Assembly (NCBI RefSeq): GCF_900188335.1
Contig: NZ_FZOY01000002.1
Location: 62,001-126,000 of the forward strand
Direction of reading: 5' to 3'
Length of the DNA stretch: 64,000 nucleotides
From: Tropicimonas sediminicola
Lineage (GTDB): Bacteria; Pseudomonadota; Alphaproteobacteria; Rhodobacterales; Rhodobacteraceae
Positions within the stretch are counted from its first letter, which is position 1; the number at the start of each line of letters is the position of its first letter. A program made the position numbers and the translations under genes. Shown in pieces: positions 45,105 through 52,525 of this stretch. The notes under the pieces were generated by a model. That model was not told where the DNA came from, made no database searches, and worked only from the letters and a program-made list of their open reading frames with translations.

Positions 45105-45428
45105 TCAGCCCTGACTGTCCGGCAGGGAGAAGGCCCGGGCCAGCAATTGCGCCGCCACCTTCGCCGCCTCCGTTGCGCCGCCAGCCACTTCGACCGTCAG
45201 CAGGTCGGCCACGGTCCCGCCCCAGCCGCCGCCGCGCAGGCCGGCGACCACCAGCGCAAGCACATCGCGGGCCGAGAACCGCCCCGCCTCGAAGCGCTCG
45301 ACCAGGTCGATCAGCGAGCCTTCCGCAAGCCCCGCCTCAAGCTCCGCAAGGGCGCCAAGCGTCAGCTTGCAGACATGCGGCTCGCCGTCGAGGTGAAGCG
45401 TCACCTCCCCCGTCCACGGGTTCGCCAT
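45105..45428 (-). CDS. GTA family tail chaperone-like protein (ORFg10)
   Basis: A 107-residue GTA family protein: MANPWTGEVTLHLDGEPHVCKLTLGALAELEAGL and RFSARDVLALVVAGLRGGGW. This is the ORFg10 type that precedes the tape measure in all Rhodobacterales GTA clusters. Position and length fit a tail assembly chaperone. Confidence 0.92.
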   Translation of the reverse strand: MANPWTGEVTLHLDGEPHVCKLTLGALAELEAGLAEGSLIDLVERFEAGRFSARDVLALVVAGLRGGGWGGTVADLLTVEVAGGATEAAKVAAQLLARAFSLPDSQG

Positions 45429-45431
45429 GGA

Positions 45432-45845
45432 TCAGATCGCCGAGAACAGCAGCACCCCGGCCGAAGCCAGCGACATCTCGTAGGTGGCCTCGCCGTCATG
45501 GCTGCCGGAATACTCCAGCGAGGTGATCTGGAACGCCCCCTCCACCGTGCCAAAGTCGGGAATGATGACCTGGAACATCGGCGTCTCGGCGGCAAAGAAC
45601 GCCTCCCGCGCCCGCTCGTCGGTCTGCGCGTCCTTGAAGACGCCCGAGCCACTGATCGACGCGCTGCGCACCCCGGCGCCCGCCATCAGCTCGCGCCAGC
45701 CGCCTTGGCTCTCCAGCGACGTGATGTCGATCGTCTCGGCGTTGAAACTGATCCGCGTCGCCCGCAGGCCCGCCGCGGTCTGGAACTGGCCGCCGCCAGT
45801 CATGTCGATCTTGATCAGAAGATCCTTGCCGGATTGTGCGCCCAT
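45432..45845 (-). CDS. GTA major tail (tube) protein (ORFg9)
   Basis: A 137-residue TP901-1-like major tail protein: MGAQSGKDLLIKIDMTGGGQFQTAAGLRATRISFNAETIDIT with the ITSLESQGGWRELMAGAGVRSASISGSGVF core. It builds the tail tube. Starts 36 bases after ORFg8. Confidence 0.94.
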   Translation of the reverse strand: MGAQSGKDLLIKIDMTGGGQFQTAAGLRATRISFNAETIDITSLESQGGWRELMAGAGVRSASISGSGVFKDAQTDERAREAFFAAETPMFQVIIPDFGTVEGAFQITSLEYSGSHDGEATYEMSLASAGVLLFSAI

Positions 45846-45881
45846 GGCCGTTCTCCGTTGTCGTGTTCAAGTTGTTGGATG

Positions 45882-46292
45882 TCATTCGTCCTCGACCCGC
45901 GCCTCGTAGCGCAAGTCGATGCGTCGCTTGGCGCCGGACCCCACGCGCCGGGCCTCGGCTTTGAGGAACCGCATGTGTACGATCCGCCCCCGCATGAGCG
46001 CAGGCGGCGCGCCGTCCAGCGCGTCCGATATCGCCACCGCAACGGCCTTGGCCCCGAGAAACCCGCCGCTCTCGCTTACCACGCTGACGGTGAACCGATG
46101 CCGCGCCCCGTTGCCGGTCTTGTCGCCCGCCGGAAGAGCGGTCTCGTGCCCGAAACTCACGTAAAGCGAGGGAACGGTGCCGGAGGGAACCGCGTCGTAA
46201 ACGTCGCTGCCGACCAGCGCCGAAACGCCCGCATCCGCCAGCAGGTGCTGGTAGAGCGCCGATTGTAGCGCAGCAGCCGTGCCATAACTCAT
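45882..46292 (-). CDS. GTA tail terminator/completion protein, DUF3168 (ORFg8)
   Basis: A 136-residue DUF3168 protein: ALQSALYQHLLADAGVSALVGSDVYDAVPSGTVPSLYVSFG, typical of the gp17-like tail completion proteins. It overlaps ORFg7 by 4 bases (ATGA). Confidence 0.92.
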   Translation of the reverse strand: MSYGTAAALQSALYQHLLADAGVSALVGSDVYDAVPSGTVPSLYVSFGHETALPAGDKTGNGARHRFTVSVVSESGGFLGAKAVAVAISDALDGAPPALMRGRIVHMRFLKAEARRVGSGAKRRIDLRYEARVEDE

Positions 46293-46636
46293 GCCGACAC
46301 CTCCTCTTCACGCGTGAAGCAGGTCAGGAAGCGGCCGCGCGCGTCGGCGTCGGCCACGGCAAGGATCCGGAAAACCCGGGCGCCCTCCCGGAACCTCTGA
46401 TCCGGTTTCGGCCGGCTCGGCGCGCCCGGTGCCGCCGAGCGGACGGTGATGCGGTAGGGCACGCTGGAAAGCGTCAGGAACTCCTCCTCCGTCTCCTTGC
46501 CCGTCCCGGCATTCACCTCGGCCCAGAGCGTCCCGAGCACCGTCCAGCTTTCCTCGAAGCCCCCGGCGCCATCCGGCGTCCGCTCCAGCGTCTCCAGCGT
46601 CAGCTTGCGGGTGAGATCCGGTTGCAGCACGCTCAT
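46289..46636 (-). CDS. GTA head-tail adaptor (ORFg7)
   Basis: A 115-residue head closure protein (MSVLQPDLTRKLTLETLERTPDGAGGFEESW...LWAEV). The pattern LExxxRTPDGxGGxxxxW is characteristic of SPP1 gp16-like head-tail joining proteins. ATG 46636 overlaps ORFg6 by 4 bases; the longer frame upstream is noise. Confidence 0.93.
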   Translation of the reverse strand: MSVLQPDLTRKLTLETLERTPDGAGGFEESWTVLGTLWAEVNAGTGKETEEEFLTLSSVPYRITVRSAAPGAPSRPKPDQRFREGARVFRILAVADADARGRFLTCFTREEEVSA

Positions 46637-47232
46637 CGCGCGCCCCCGCCCAGAAACCGGACGTTGCGCCAGCGGTCCACCAGAGACGAGACCCCATACG
46701 GCATCACCGCCCCGCCCACGCGCATCTCGTGCCGGTATTCGTAGTAATAGGCCGCCAGCAGCATCACCGCCTGTGCGAGATCGGCGGGAACGTCGGCCCA
46801 GGTCGGCCCGAACCCAGCGGTGAACTCGATCACCACGGAGCCCTGCGGCGGGATCGTCGGCAGCATGCTTCCCCGCGCCATCATCAGCGGGCGATGGGTG
46901 TCCTGCTGCAGCCGATACTTGGACGGATCGACAAGGCTCTCCCAATCCAGGCAGTCAACGATCCTGACCGCGTTGATCACGCTCACCGGCGCCACCGGCA
47001 ATGTCTGCGCCCGGCCGTCGCGCCAGCCCATCAGGCTCAGGCTGAAATCCCGTTCCAGAAGCGCCTTCCCGGTCCAGGCCTCCACCGCCGCGATGGCGGC
47101 CCTCAGGAATGTCTCCAGCAGGCTGTCTTCGGCCCCCTCGTCGGCAAACCCGGTGCCAAGGCGCAGGTGGTCCCTGAAGTCCGCAACCGGCAGTGCTGCC
47201 GCAGGCGCTGTGGTCTGCTCGACTAGCATCAT
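46633..47232 (-). CDS. GTA head-tail connector (ORFg6)
   Basis: A 199-residue gp6-like connector: TAPAAALPVADFRDHLRLGTGF, LLETFLRAAIAAVEAWTGKALLERDF and PADLAQAVMLLAAYYYEYRHE are typical. Two adjacent ATGs (47232, 47229) follow GGAGAG; either could be used. The frame further up to 47385 lacks family sequence. Confidence 0.93.
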   Translation of the reverse strand: MMLVEQTTAPAAALPVADFRDHLRLGTGFADEGAEDSLLETFLRAAIAAVEAWTGKALLERDFSLSLMGWRDGRAQTLPVAPVSVINAVRIVDCLDWESLVDPSKYRLQQDTHRPLMMARGSMLPTIPPQGSVVIEFTAGFGPTWADVPADLAQAVMLLAAYYYEYRHEMRVGGAVMPYGVSSLVDRWRNVRFLGGGAR

Positions 47233-47396
47233 GCATCTCTCCGAATGTTTTCGCCCCTCGAAGGCTGTAACGGCAGGCGCGCACCCCGCATCGCTCGGAC
47301 GGAGGGGAGCAGCTGGACAACGCGGTGAGAACCTCATGGCACGCACCTGCCAACGGGCCCGGCCCCCCGAGGCCGGACCCGTCATTCCCGGAAGCG

Positions 47397-48572
47397 TCAG
47401 CTCACCGAGAATTTCAGGACCTTGATCGCGGCGAAGTCGCTCACGTCGCCACCCACGCGCTTCGTTGCGTAGAACAGAACGTGCGGTTTGGCCGAGAAGG
47501 GATCACGCAGCACCCGAAGGTCGGGGCGTTCCGCCACGGTGTAGCCGGCCGCGAAGTCGCCAAAGGCGATGGCGGTCGCGCCACTTGTGATGTCGGGCAT
47601 GTCTTCGGCGATCAGCACCGGATAGCCCAGAAGCCGCGCCGGCTCGCCGGCGGCCAGACCGTCCGACCACAGGAAGCGACCGTCGCCATCCTTGAGTTTG
47701 CGAACCGTGCCGGCGGTCTTGGAGTTCATCACGAAGCTCGCGCCGCCCCGGTACTCCGCGCCCAGCGAATAGACCAGGTCGATCAGCGCGTCGGCGCTGG
47801 CAAAGGCACCATCGGCGCCCGAGGCGACATAGCCGATGCTGCCCCAGGTCCAGGCCGCGTCATCCACCGTCGGATGGGTGAGAAACCCGGTCGGTTTGTC
47901 CACGCCATCGCCGTTGACGAAAGCCGCGGCTTCGGCGCGGGCGAACTTGTCGGCGATGCGTCCGGCGAGCCAGCCGTCAATGTCGAAGGCGCTGTCATCC
48001 AACAGGCGCTGGCTGGCCTTCGGCATCGCGGACAGCTCGTGCAGCGGAATGGTGATCCGCTCGATCTGCGGCGTGTCGGTCTCGATGGAGCCGCCAGTCT
48101 CGGTCGCCCAGCCGGAGCCCAGCTCGCCGTGATCGATCAGCACATCGAAGGAGGTGGCTTCGACCGTCACCACGTTGGCGATCGAGCGGATTGAGGCGTC
48201 CGACTTGAGCACGCTCTTGATCACCGCGGCGGTCTCCGGGTCGACGAGGTAGCCGCCATCGGCCGCGACGGCGGTGGAGAGCGCCTTGCCCTCAAGGTGC
48301 AGCCCGCGCAGCGCGTCATCGTCACCCGAACGCAGATAGGCCTCGAAGGCCTTCTGATGCGGGGCACCCTCGGCCTCGGCGGAGGTGGCAAGCGCCGGGC
48401 GTCCGGCAATCATGGTTTTCCGATCCAGCATGGTCAGTCGCTCTTCCTGCTTGTGAATTCGTGTCTTGATGTCGGCCTGAAAGTCCCTGAAATCGTTCAG
48501 GAACCCGATCATAGCCGAATTGAGTTCGGGCACATCCTGCCCGGTCCGAGCCTTCGTCTCGGGTGTGCTCAT
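47397..48572 (-). CDS. GTA major capsid protein, HK97 fold (ORFg5)
   Basis: A 391-residue protein. Residues about 25-50 form the coiled-coil delta domain (FLNDFRDFQADIKTRIHKQEERL), which is removed by the protease; the HK97 body follows: ADGGYLVDPETAAVIKSVLKS, IPLHELSAMPKASQRLLDDSAFDIDGWL, VNGDGVDKPTGF, RLLGYPVLIAEDMPD. It forms the small GTA head. ATG 48572 chosen; 164 bases separate its end from ORFg6. Confidence 0.96.
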   Translation of the reverse strand: MSTPETKARTGQDVPELNSAMIGFLNDFRDFQADIKTRIHKQEERLTMLDRKTMIAGRPALATSAEAEGAPHQKAFEAYLRSGDDDALRGLHLEGKALSTAVAADGGYLVDPETAAVIKSVLKSDASIRSIANVVTVEATSFDVLIDHGELGSGWATETGGSIETDTPQIERITIPLHELSAMPKASQRLLDDSAFDIDGWLAGRIADKFARAEAAAFVNGDGVDKPTGFLTHPTVDDAAWTWGSIGYVASGADGAFASADALIDLVYSLGAEYRGGASFVMNSKTAGTVRKLKDGDGRFLWSDGLAAGEPARLLGYPVLIAEDMPDITSGATAIAFGDFAAGYTVAERPDLRVLRDPFSAKPHVLFYATKRVGGDVSDFAAIKVLKFSVS

Positions 48573-48615
48573 CGCTTGAGTCCTTCCAGCAAGGGCTTGG
48601 GGAGGTTGGCGCGGA

Positions 48616-49176
48616 TCACTCCGCCGCCAGGTCACGGCGGGCCGCTTCCAGCGCCTCCGCCAACTCGCGCATCAGGCCGGTCTCCGGGGTATCCCCCTTC
48701 GCCCCAACCCGCGCTTCGGGAAGCATCGGGAAGGTCACAAGCGACACCTCCCAAAGCTCCAGGTCGTGCAGGAGCCGCTGGCCCCGCGCATCCTTCTCGG
48801 CCCGCTTCGTGCGGTAGCCGATCGACAGGCCGTCGATTGCGCCCGCGCCGATCAGCGCGGCCGCCTCGCGGCCCTTTTCAACCTCGGTAAGGATCCGGCC
48901 CTTGACGAAGAGCCCGCGCTCATCCTCCCGAACCTCGTCCCAGACGCCGATCGGCTGCGACGGGTCGTGCTGCCACAGCATCTTCACCCGCCGTTCCGCC
49001 GAGGCCATTGCCTTGAGCGAGGCCGCATAGGCCCCGGGCTGTACCACGTCGCCGCCCTGGTCGCTCTTGCCGAACAGCGAGGCATAGCCCTCGATCACCG
49101 CGCCATCGGTCACCGTCAGCGCGGCCTCCATCTGGCAGAACTTGCGCTCCAGTCCGGAGCCGAATTTCATGTCCAT
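48616..49176 (-). CDS. GTA prohead protease, HK97 family (ORFg4)
   Basis: A 186-residue serine protease of the HK97 prohead type with His70 (LWQHDPSQPIG) and Ser118 (GLSIGYRT). IEGYASLFGKSDQGGDVVQPGAY is the usual entry motif. It cleaves the capsid delta domain. The start MDMKFG has GAGGG 8 bases upstream. Only 23 bases separate it from the portal stop, so the small ORFg3.5 seen in R. capsulatus has no room here. Confidence 0.95.
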   Translation of the reverse strand: MDMKFGSGLERKFCQMEAALTVTDGAVIEGYASLFGKSDQGGDVVQPGAYAASLKAMASAERRVKMLWQHDPSQPIGVWDEVREDERGLFVKGRILTEVEKGREAAALIGAGAIDGLSIGYRTKRAEKDARGQRLLHDLELWEVSLVTFPMLPEARVGAKGDTPETGLMRELAEALEAARRDLAAE

Positions 49177-49199
49177 GATCAGATCCCTCTCTTTCGCCC

Positions 49200-50393
49200 T
49201 CAGACACCGCCATCCACGACGGGCGGCAGGCCCAGCAGGGCGCGTTTCTCCGCATCGGTCAGGAAACTCGCGGCCCCGATCCGCGCCCACTGCGCCTCCC
49301 GCTCCACGCTGAGCGCCGGGATCTGGTCGAGGTCCGGCGCGAGTGTCACCACCTCGCCCGAGAAGCGGGACAGCCAATCGGCAATCGTCGCCGCCACCCG
49401 CGTCGCCAGCGGCAGCACGGTCAGCCGGTAGAACGCCCGGTTCGCCTCCTGGTAATTGGCGTAGGTCATGTCGCCCGGGATCCCGAGCAGCATCGGCGGA
49501 ACCCCGAATGCTGTCGCGATCTCGCGCGCCGCGTCCCGCTTGGTCTCCTGGAACTCCATGTCCGACGGCGAGAACCCCATCGGCTTCCAGTCGAGCCCGC
49601 CCTCGAGCAGCATCGGCCGCCCGGCGTTGCGTGCGCCCTGGTGGTGCATCTCCATCTCGCTCAGGAGCCGGTCGTACTGGTCTGCCGTCATCGTCCCCGG
49701 TCCGCCATCCGCACCCCGGTAGACAATCGCCCCCGAAGGCCGCGCGGCATTGTCCAGCAGCGCCTTCGACCAGCGCGACGCACTGCTGTGCACGTCGATC
49801 GCCGTCGCCGCTGCCTGCATCGGCGAGAGCCCATAGTGGTCATCCTGGGGATGGAAGCTGCGGATGTGGCAGATCGGGGCGACCTCTGCAGCCATGTCGA
49901 ACCGATGTTTCCGCCCGCCCACCGTGTATTCATAGGCCACGGGCCAGCCGTCCTTGCCCGGCACCAGGTTCATCCGGTCACTTCGGAGCACGTGCAGCTC
50001 GAATGGCATGCCTCCCGAGCCAACCGCCTCGATGTATCCGTTCCCGGAAAGCAGGATCTGACCGAAAAGCGCCTCCAGAAGGTCCGCCCGGCCCTGCGCG
50101 CCGTTGGGCCTTGCCAGCAGTGACAGGACCGGATGCGTCTCGTACCGACGGCCCGTGTCCTGGCAAACCAGCGGCACCGCCGCCGCAGCCTCGGCGATCA
50201 GCTTCACGCAGCGAAACCCGATCGGATTTCCGACGAATCCGCTCTTGGTCAGCGAGGCCGTATCCCTCGGCGACCAGACGACCCGCCCGGCCCCCTGCCA
50301 GGCAATGACCGGCCCCGTTGCCGAGGCCTTGCGTTCCGGAGGTGAGGCCGTCTGCGCCTCCCCATCGGACCGTCGCAGGAAATCCAGTACCAT
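49200..50393 (-). CDS. GTA portal protein (ORFg3)
   Basis: A 397-residue HK97-type portal: SLTKSGFVGNPIGFRCVKLIAEAAAAVPL, GNGYIEAV, HIRSFHPQDDHYGLSPMQAA, ATAFGVPPMLLGIPGDMTYANYQEANRAFYRLTVLPLA. It forms the DNA entry channel. ATG 50393 matches the family start MVLDFLRR. Confidence 0.96.
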   Translation of the reverse strand: MVLDFLRRSDGEAQTASPPERKASATGPVIAWQGAGRVVWSPRDTASLTKSGFVGNPIGFRCVKLIAEAAAAVPLVCQDTGRRYETHPVLSLLARPNGAQGRADLLEALFGQILLSGNGYIEAVGSGGMPFELHVLRSDRMNLVPGKDGWPVAYEYTVGGRKHRFDMAAEVAPICHIRSFHPQDDHYGLSPMQAAATAIDVHSSASRWSKALLDNAARPSGAIVYRGADGGPGTMTADQYDRLLSEMEMHHQGARNAGRPMLLEGGLDWKPMGFSPSDMEFQETKRDAAREIATAFGVPPMLLGIPGDMTYANYQEANRAFYRLTVLPLATRVAATIADWLSRFSGEVVTLAPDLDQIPALSVEREAQWARIGAASFLTDAEKRALLGLPPVVDGGV

Positions 50394-50712
50394 GCGCTTT
50401 GCTCCTTCGTTTCCCAAGGGGCGCGACGCCCCGGCATTTCTCGTCCGGCCCCCTGCCAAACGGCAGGGGGCGGGCACGCCGGGAGAGGGCGCGCGCTCAA
50501 CCGGCGCGCACCACGATCTCCCGTCTGTCTCTTGAAGTTTCGCTCCCCGGCGAGAACGTCACGCCAGGCACGTCCAGGACCGCGAAGGCCGCTTGGCCGG
50601 CTCAGGGTATTTCCACCAAGAAGAACGGAGCATCGCCCCTTCTTCTTGGCCCAGATAGCCAAATTCCGTCGCCGGCCCTACTCTCCCACGATGACCACTT
50701 GGCGCTGCGGGG
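50394..50712. other. Spacer inside the GTA cluster between terminase and portal genes
   Basis: About 319 bases without a convincing gene on either strand; open frames here lack a ribosome binding site and family-like sequence. The centre (50597-50661) holds two convergent copies of an intergenic motif forming a hairpin. All other GTA gene junctions in the cluster are short or overlapping. Confidence 0.6.
50597..50661. repeat. Convergent pair of intergenic motif copies forming a hairpin
   Basis: CCAAGAAGAA (50616-50625) and TTCTTCTTGG (50640-50649) make a perfect 10-bp stem with a 14-base loop. Each arm is the end of a longer motif: GGTATTTCCACCAAGAAGAA on the plus strand and GGCTATCTGGGCCAAGAAGA on the minus strand. 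This resembles a GAGTATTTGGGCCAAGAAGA motif that I know as frequent between genes in Rhodobacterales. A related sequence is near 56461-56480. Confidence 0.6.
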
Positions 50713-52128
50713 TCACAGCGTCCTGAGCCTTGGCCGCCGGAATTGCCCCGCCGGCCCGATCATCAACTCCGTCATTGCCCAGACCAAAGCATCGAGCCGG
50801 TCGGGCGAGCCCCTGCCCTCGTAGCCGCGCGTCGTCATCCGGCACATCTGGTCCTCGAGGTCGCCAAGCCCGCGCAGGTGCCTTACCCGCCCCTGCTCGT
50901 AGAGTGCGGCCACCGGCTCTGCCCGCGCCGCTTTTCCCCTTTGCGCCCGCACAGCCCGAATAGGCAGCATGGGGTCGATCTGGTTCAGTACCGTCTGCAC
51001 CAGGTCGCCGCCCTGGTTGACCTCGGCCACGAGGCGATCCGCCCCATGCCGCTCCCGCGCCGCCACGGCCGCATGCGCCCAGGCCATCGGGGAAGACGCC
51101 GAGACGCTGGCATCTTCCAGCACCCAGGCCACCCAGTCCTTCGGGTCGCCCTTCATCTCTGCGCCGACGACCACGATCCCGCATTCGTCTGACCCTGCGT
51201 GGCCCGTCACCGGCGGGTCGATCGCGACGACGATCCGGTCGAGCGCCGGCGGCGCGTCCCTCCGCGCCCGCTCGATCAGCTCCGAGGTCCAGAGTGCGCC
51301 CTCGCTGTCCTCGACCAGCACGCCATCCAGTTCCTGGCGCCCAAGACGCGTGCCGCCGTAGCGTGCCTCGACCTCTGCCAGGAAACTCGCGGCCAGGTTC
51401 GCCCGGTTCGCCTCGGTCGGCGCCGATGTCACGACCGTCGACTCCCGCTTCAGAAGATCTTTCAGGATCTGCACGTCCCGCGGGGTCGTTGTCACGCATT
51501 GCTGCGGATTGTCCCCGAGCCGTAGCCCGAACTGCAGCATCGACCAGGTTTCCTCGGCCTTCTTCCACTTCGCCAACTCGTCCACCCAGGCACAGTCGAA
51601 CTGTGGCCCACGCAGGCTCTCCGGCTCGTGCGCCGAGAAGACCTGCGCCACCGCTCCATTCGGCCAGACCAGCCGCTTTCGGCTGGCCTGCCAGTCCGGC
51701 ACGCGGTCGGGCGGCGAGCAGGCAAGGATCCCGCTGTCCCCGAACACCATCACCTCGCGAACCTGCTCGACGGTCTCTCCCACCAGCGCCACCCTGCGGG
51801 CCCGGCCGGCATCCCGGGGCCGCGGGCCCTCGACCTTCGACCGCACCCATTCGGAACCGGCGCGGGTTTTCCCCGCGCCGCGCCCACCCAGGATCACCCA
51901 GGTCTTCCAGTCACCCGCCGGCGGCAACTGATGCGGCATTGCCCAGAACTCGAACAGCCAGGGCAAGGCACAGAGCGCCGGTTGGGACAATTGCTCAAGA
52001 AACGCCTCCAGCACCTCGGGCGGCTCGGATGCGAGCAATTCTGCTCCCGATCTCATCGCGGGCCGCGGTAAGGTCGAGAGCCTGCTGATGAACATTCCCG
52101 ACGAGCTTCCTGCGAAGGTCTTCGACAT
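50713..52128 (-). CDS. GTA terminase large subunit (ORFg2)
   Basis: A 471-residue packaging ATPase/nuclease. Walker A GGRGAGKT (residues 81-88 from this start), Walker B region FDCAWVDELAKW, motif III VTTTPRD, and the nuclease domain with VAIDPPVTGHAGSDECG. It translocates host DNA into GTA heads. The start is uncertain: ATG 52128 has GAGG 6 bases upstream but overlaps ORFg1 by 134 bases; ATG 52095 or 52056 would give 460 or 447 residues with a smaller overlap. Confidence 0.94.
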   Translation of the reverse strand: MSKTFAGSSSGMFISRLSTLPRPAMRSGAELLASEPPEVLEAFLEQLSQPALCALPWLFEFWAMPHQLPPAGDWKTWVILGGRGAGKTRAGSEWVRSKVEGPRPRDAGRARRVALVGETVEQVREVMVFGDSGILACSPPDRVPDWQASRKRLVWPNGAVAQVFSAHEPESLRGPQFDCAWVDELAKWKKAEETWSMLQFGLRLGDNPQQCVTTTPRDVQILKDLLKRESTVVTSAPTEANRANLAASFLAEVEARYGGTRLGRQELDGVLVEDSEGALWTSELIERARRDAPPALDRIVVAIDPPVTGHAGSDECGIVVVGAEMKGDPKDWVAWVLEDASVSASSPMAWAHAAVAARERHGADRLVAEVNQGGDLVQTVLNQIDPMLPIRAVRAQRGKAARAEPVAALYEQGRVRHLRGLGDLEDQMCRMTTRGYEGRGSPDRLDALVWAMTELMIGPAGQFRRPRLRTL

Positions 52129-52336
52129 GGCGCGCCTCTTCCATCATGGCGACGGAAGCCTTGCGGAGTTCCGACAGGACCCCCTTGAGCTTCCCTGCAC
52201 GATCGGTCTTCCCCTGACCGATCTCCTCAATGATATCCGTCAGCTCCCTGGAGCCGCTGCGATAGAGCGTAATGGCCTGATCAAAATACTGGCCGGACTG
52301 GTCACCCGATTGCTCGGTTTCGAACGTCTTATCCAT
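51995..52336 (-). CDS. GTA small terminase-like protein (ORFg1)
   Basis: A 113-residue helical protein: MDKTFETEQSGDQSGQYFDQAITLYRSGSRELTDIIEEIGQGK...VLSELRKASVAMMEEARHVEDL. It matches ORFg1 of R. capsulatus, which has been identified as the GTA small terminase. First gene of the cluster, start ATG 52336. A longer frame to 52369 exists; the AGCAGG before 52336 and the family start MDKTF support this choice. Confidence 0.85.
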   Translation of the reverse strand: MDKTFETEQSGDQSGQYFDQAITLYRSGSRELTDIIEEIGQGKTDRAGKLKGVLSELRKASVAMMEEARHVEDLRRKLVGNVHQQALDLTAARDEIGSRIARIRAARGAGGVS

Positions 52337-52382
52337 GGTATGAACCTGCTCTTTCTCATGCCTCCGCACGAGCGAAACGAAA

Positions 52383-52410
52383 AAGCGCCGAGACCATCGG
52401 TCCGGCGCTT
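52383..52410 (-). terminator. Terminator-like hairpin in the leader between mltG and the GTA cluster
   Basis: Read on the minus strand: AAGCGCCGGACC-gat-GGTCTCGGCGCTT (one bulge), followed by TTTCGTTTCG. It lies 47 bases before the GTA start codon and 115 bases after the mltG stop. It could end the fab-mltG transcript or act as an attenuator for the GTA transcript. Confidence 0.65.
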
Positions 52411-52434
52411 GCCCACTTCTTCCAGCTTGACTTG

Positions 52435-52463
52435 TTTCTACCCTGGACCGTTCGCCGAGTCAA
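52435..52463 (-). promoter_or_regulatory. Sigma-70-like promoter candidate for the GTA cluster
   Basis: On the minus strand TTGACT (52458-52463), a 17-base spacer, then TAGAAA (52435-52440). The -35 lies in an inverted repeat (CTTGACT at 52426-52432 and AGTCAAG at 52458-52464 on the plus strand) that flanks the -10, as an operator might. Transcription from here would run straight into the hairpin at 52383-52410. Confidence 0.45.
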
Positions 52464-52472
52464 GTTCGACGT

Positions 52473-52502
52473 CTGCCGCGCGAAATGAACACCGCGCGGC
52501 AG
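52473..52502. other. Perfect 10-bp hairpin after mltG
   Basis: CTGCCGCGCG-aaatgaacac-CGCGCGGCAG; on the minus strand it follows the mltG stop by 23 bases and has no T-tract. Between it and the stop codon lies a further palindrome AGGTTA-N8-TAACCT (52501-52520). Confidence 0.6.
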
Positions 52503-52525
52503 GTTACTGTTTTTTAACCTTTTCC

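Noticed and set aside
50249-50662. 137-codon minus-strand frame from TTG 50662 in the terminase-portal spacer
   Set aside because: It starts within the intergenic motif pair, overlaps the portal start in another frame and has no recognisable sequence or ribosome binding site.
52501-52520. CtrA-like site (TTAA-N7-TAAC on the minus strand) near the GTA cluster
   Set aside because: The second half-site deviates from TTAA, the element lies between the mltG stop and a hairpin, upstream of the promoter candidate, and CtrA is thought to act on GTA genes indirectly. It is kept only as a palindrome in the leader description.
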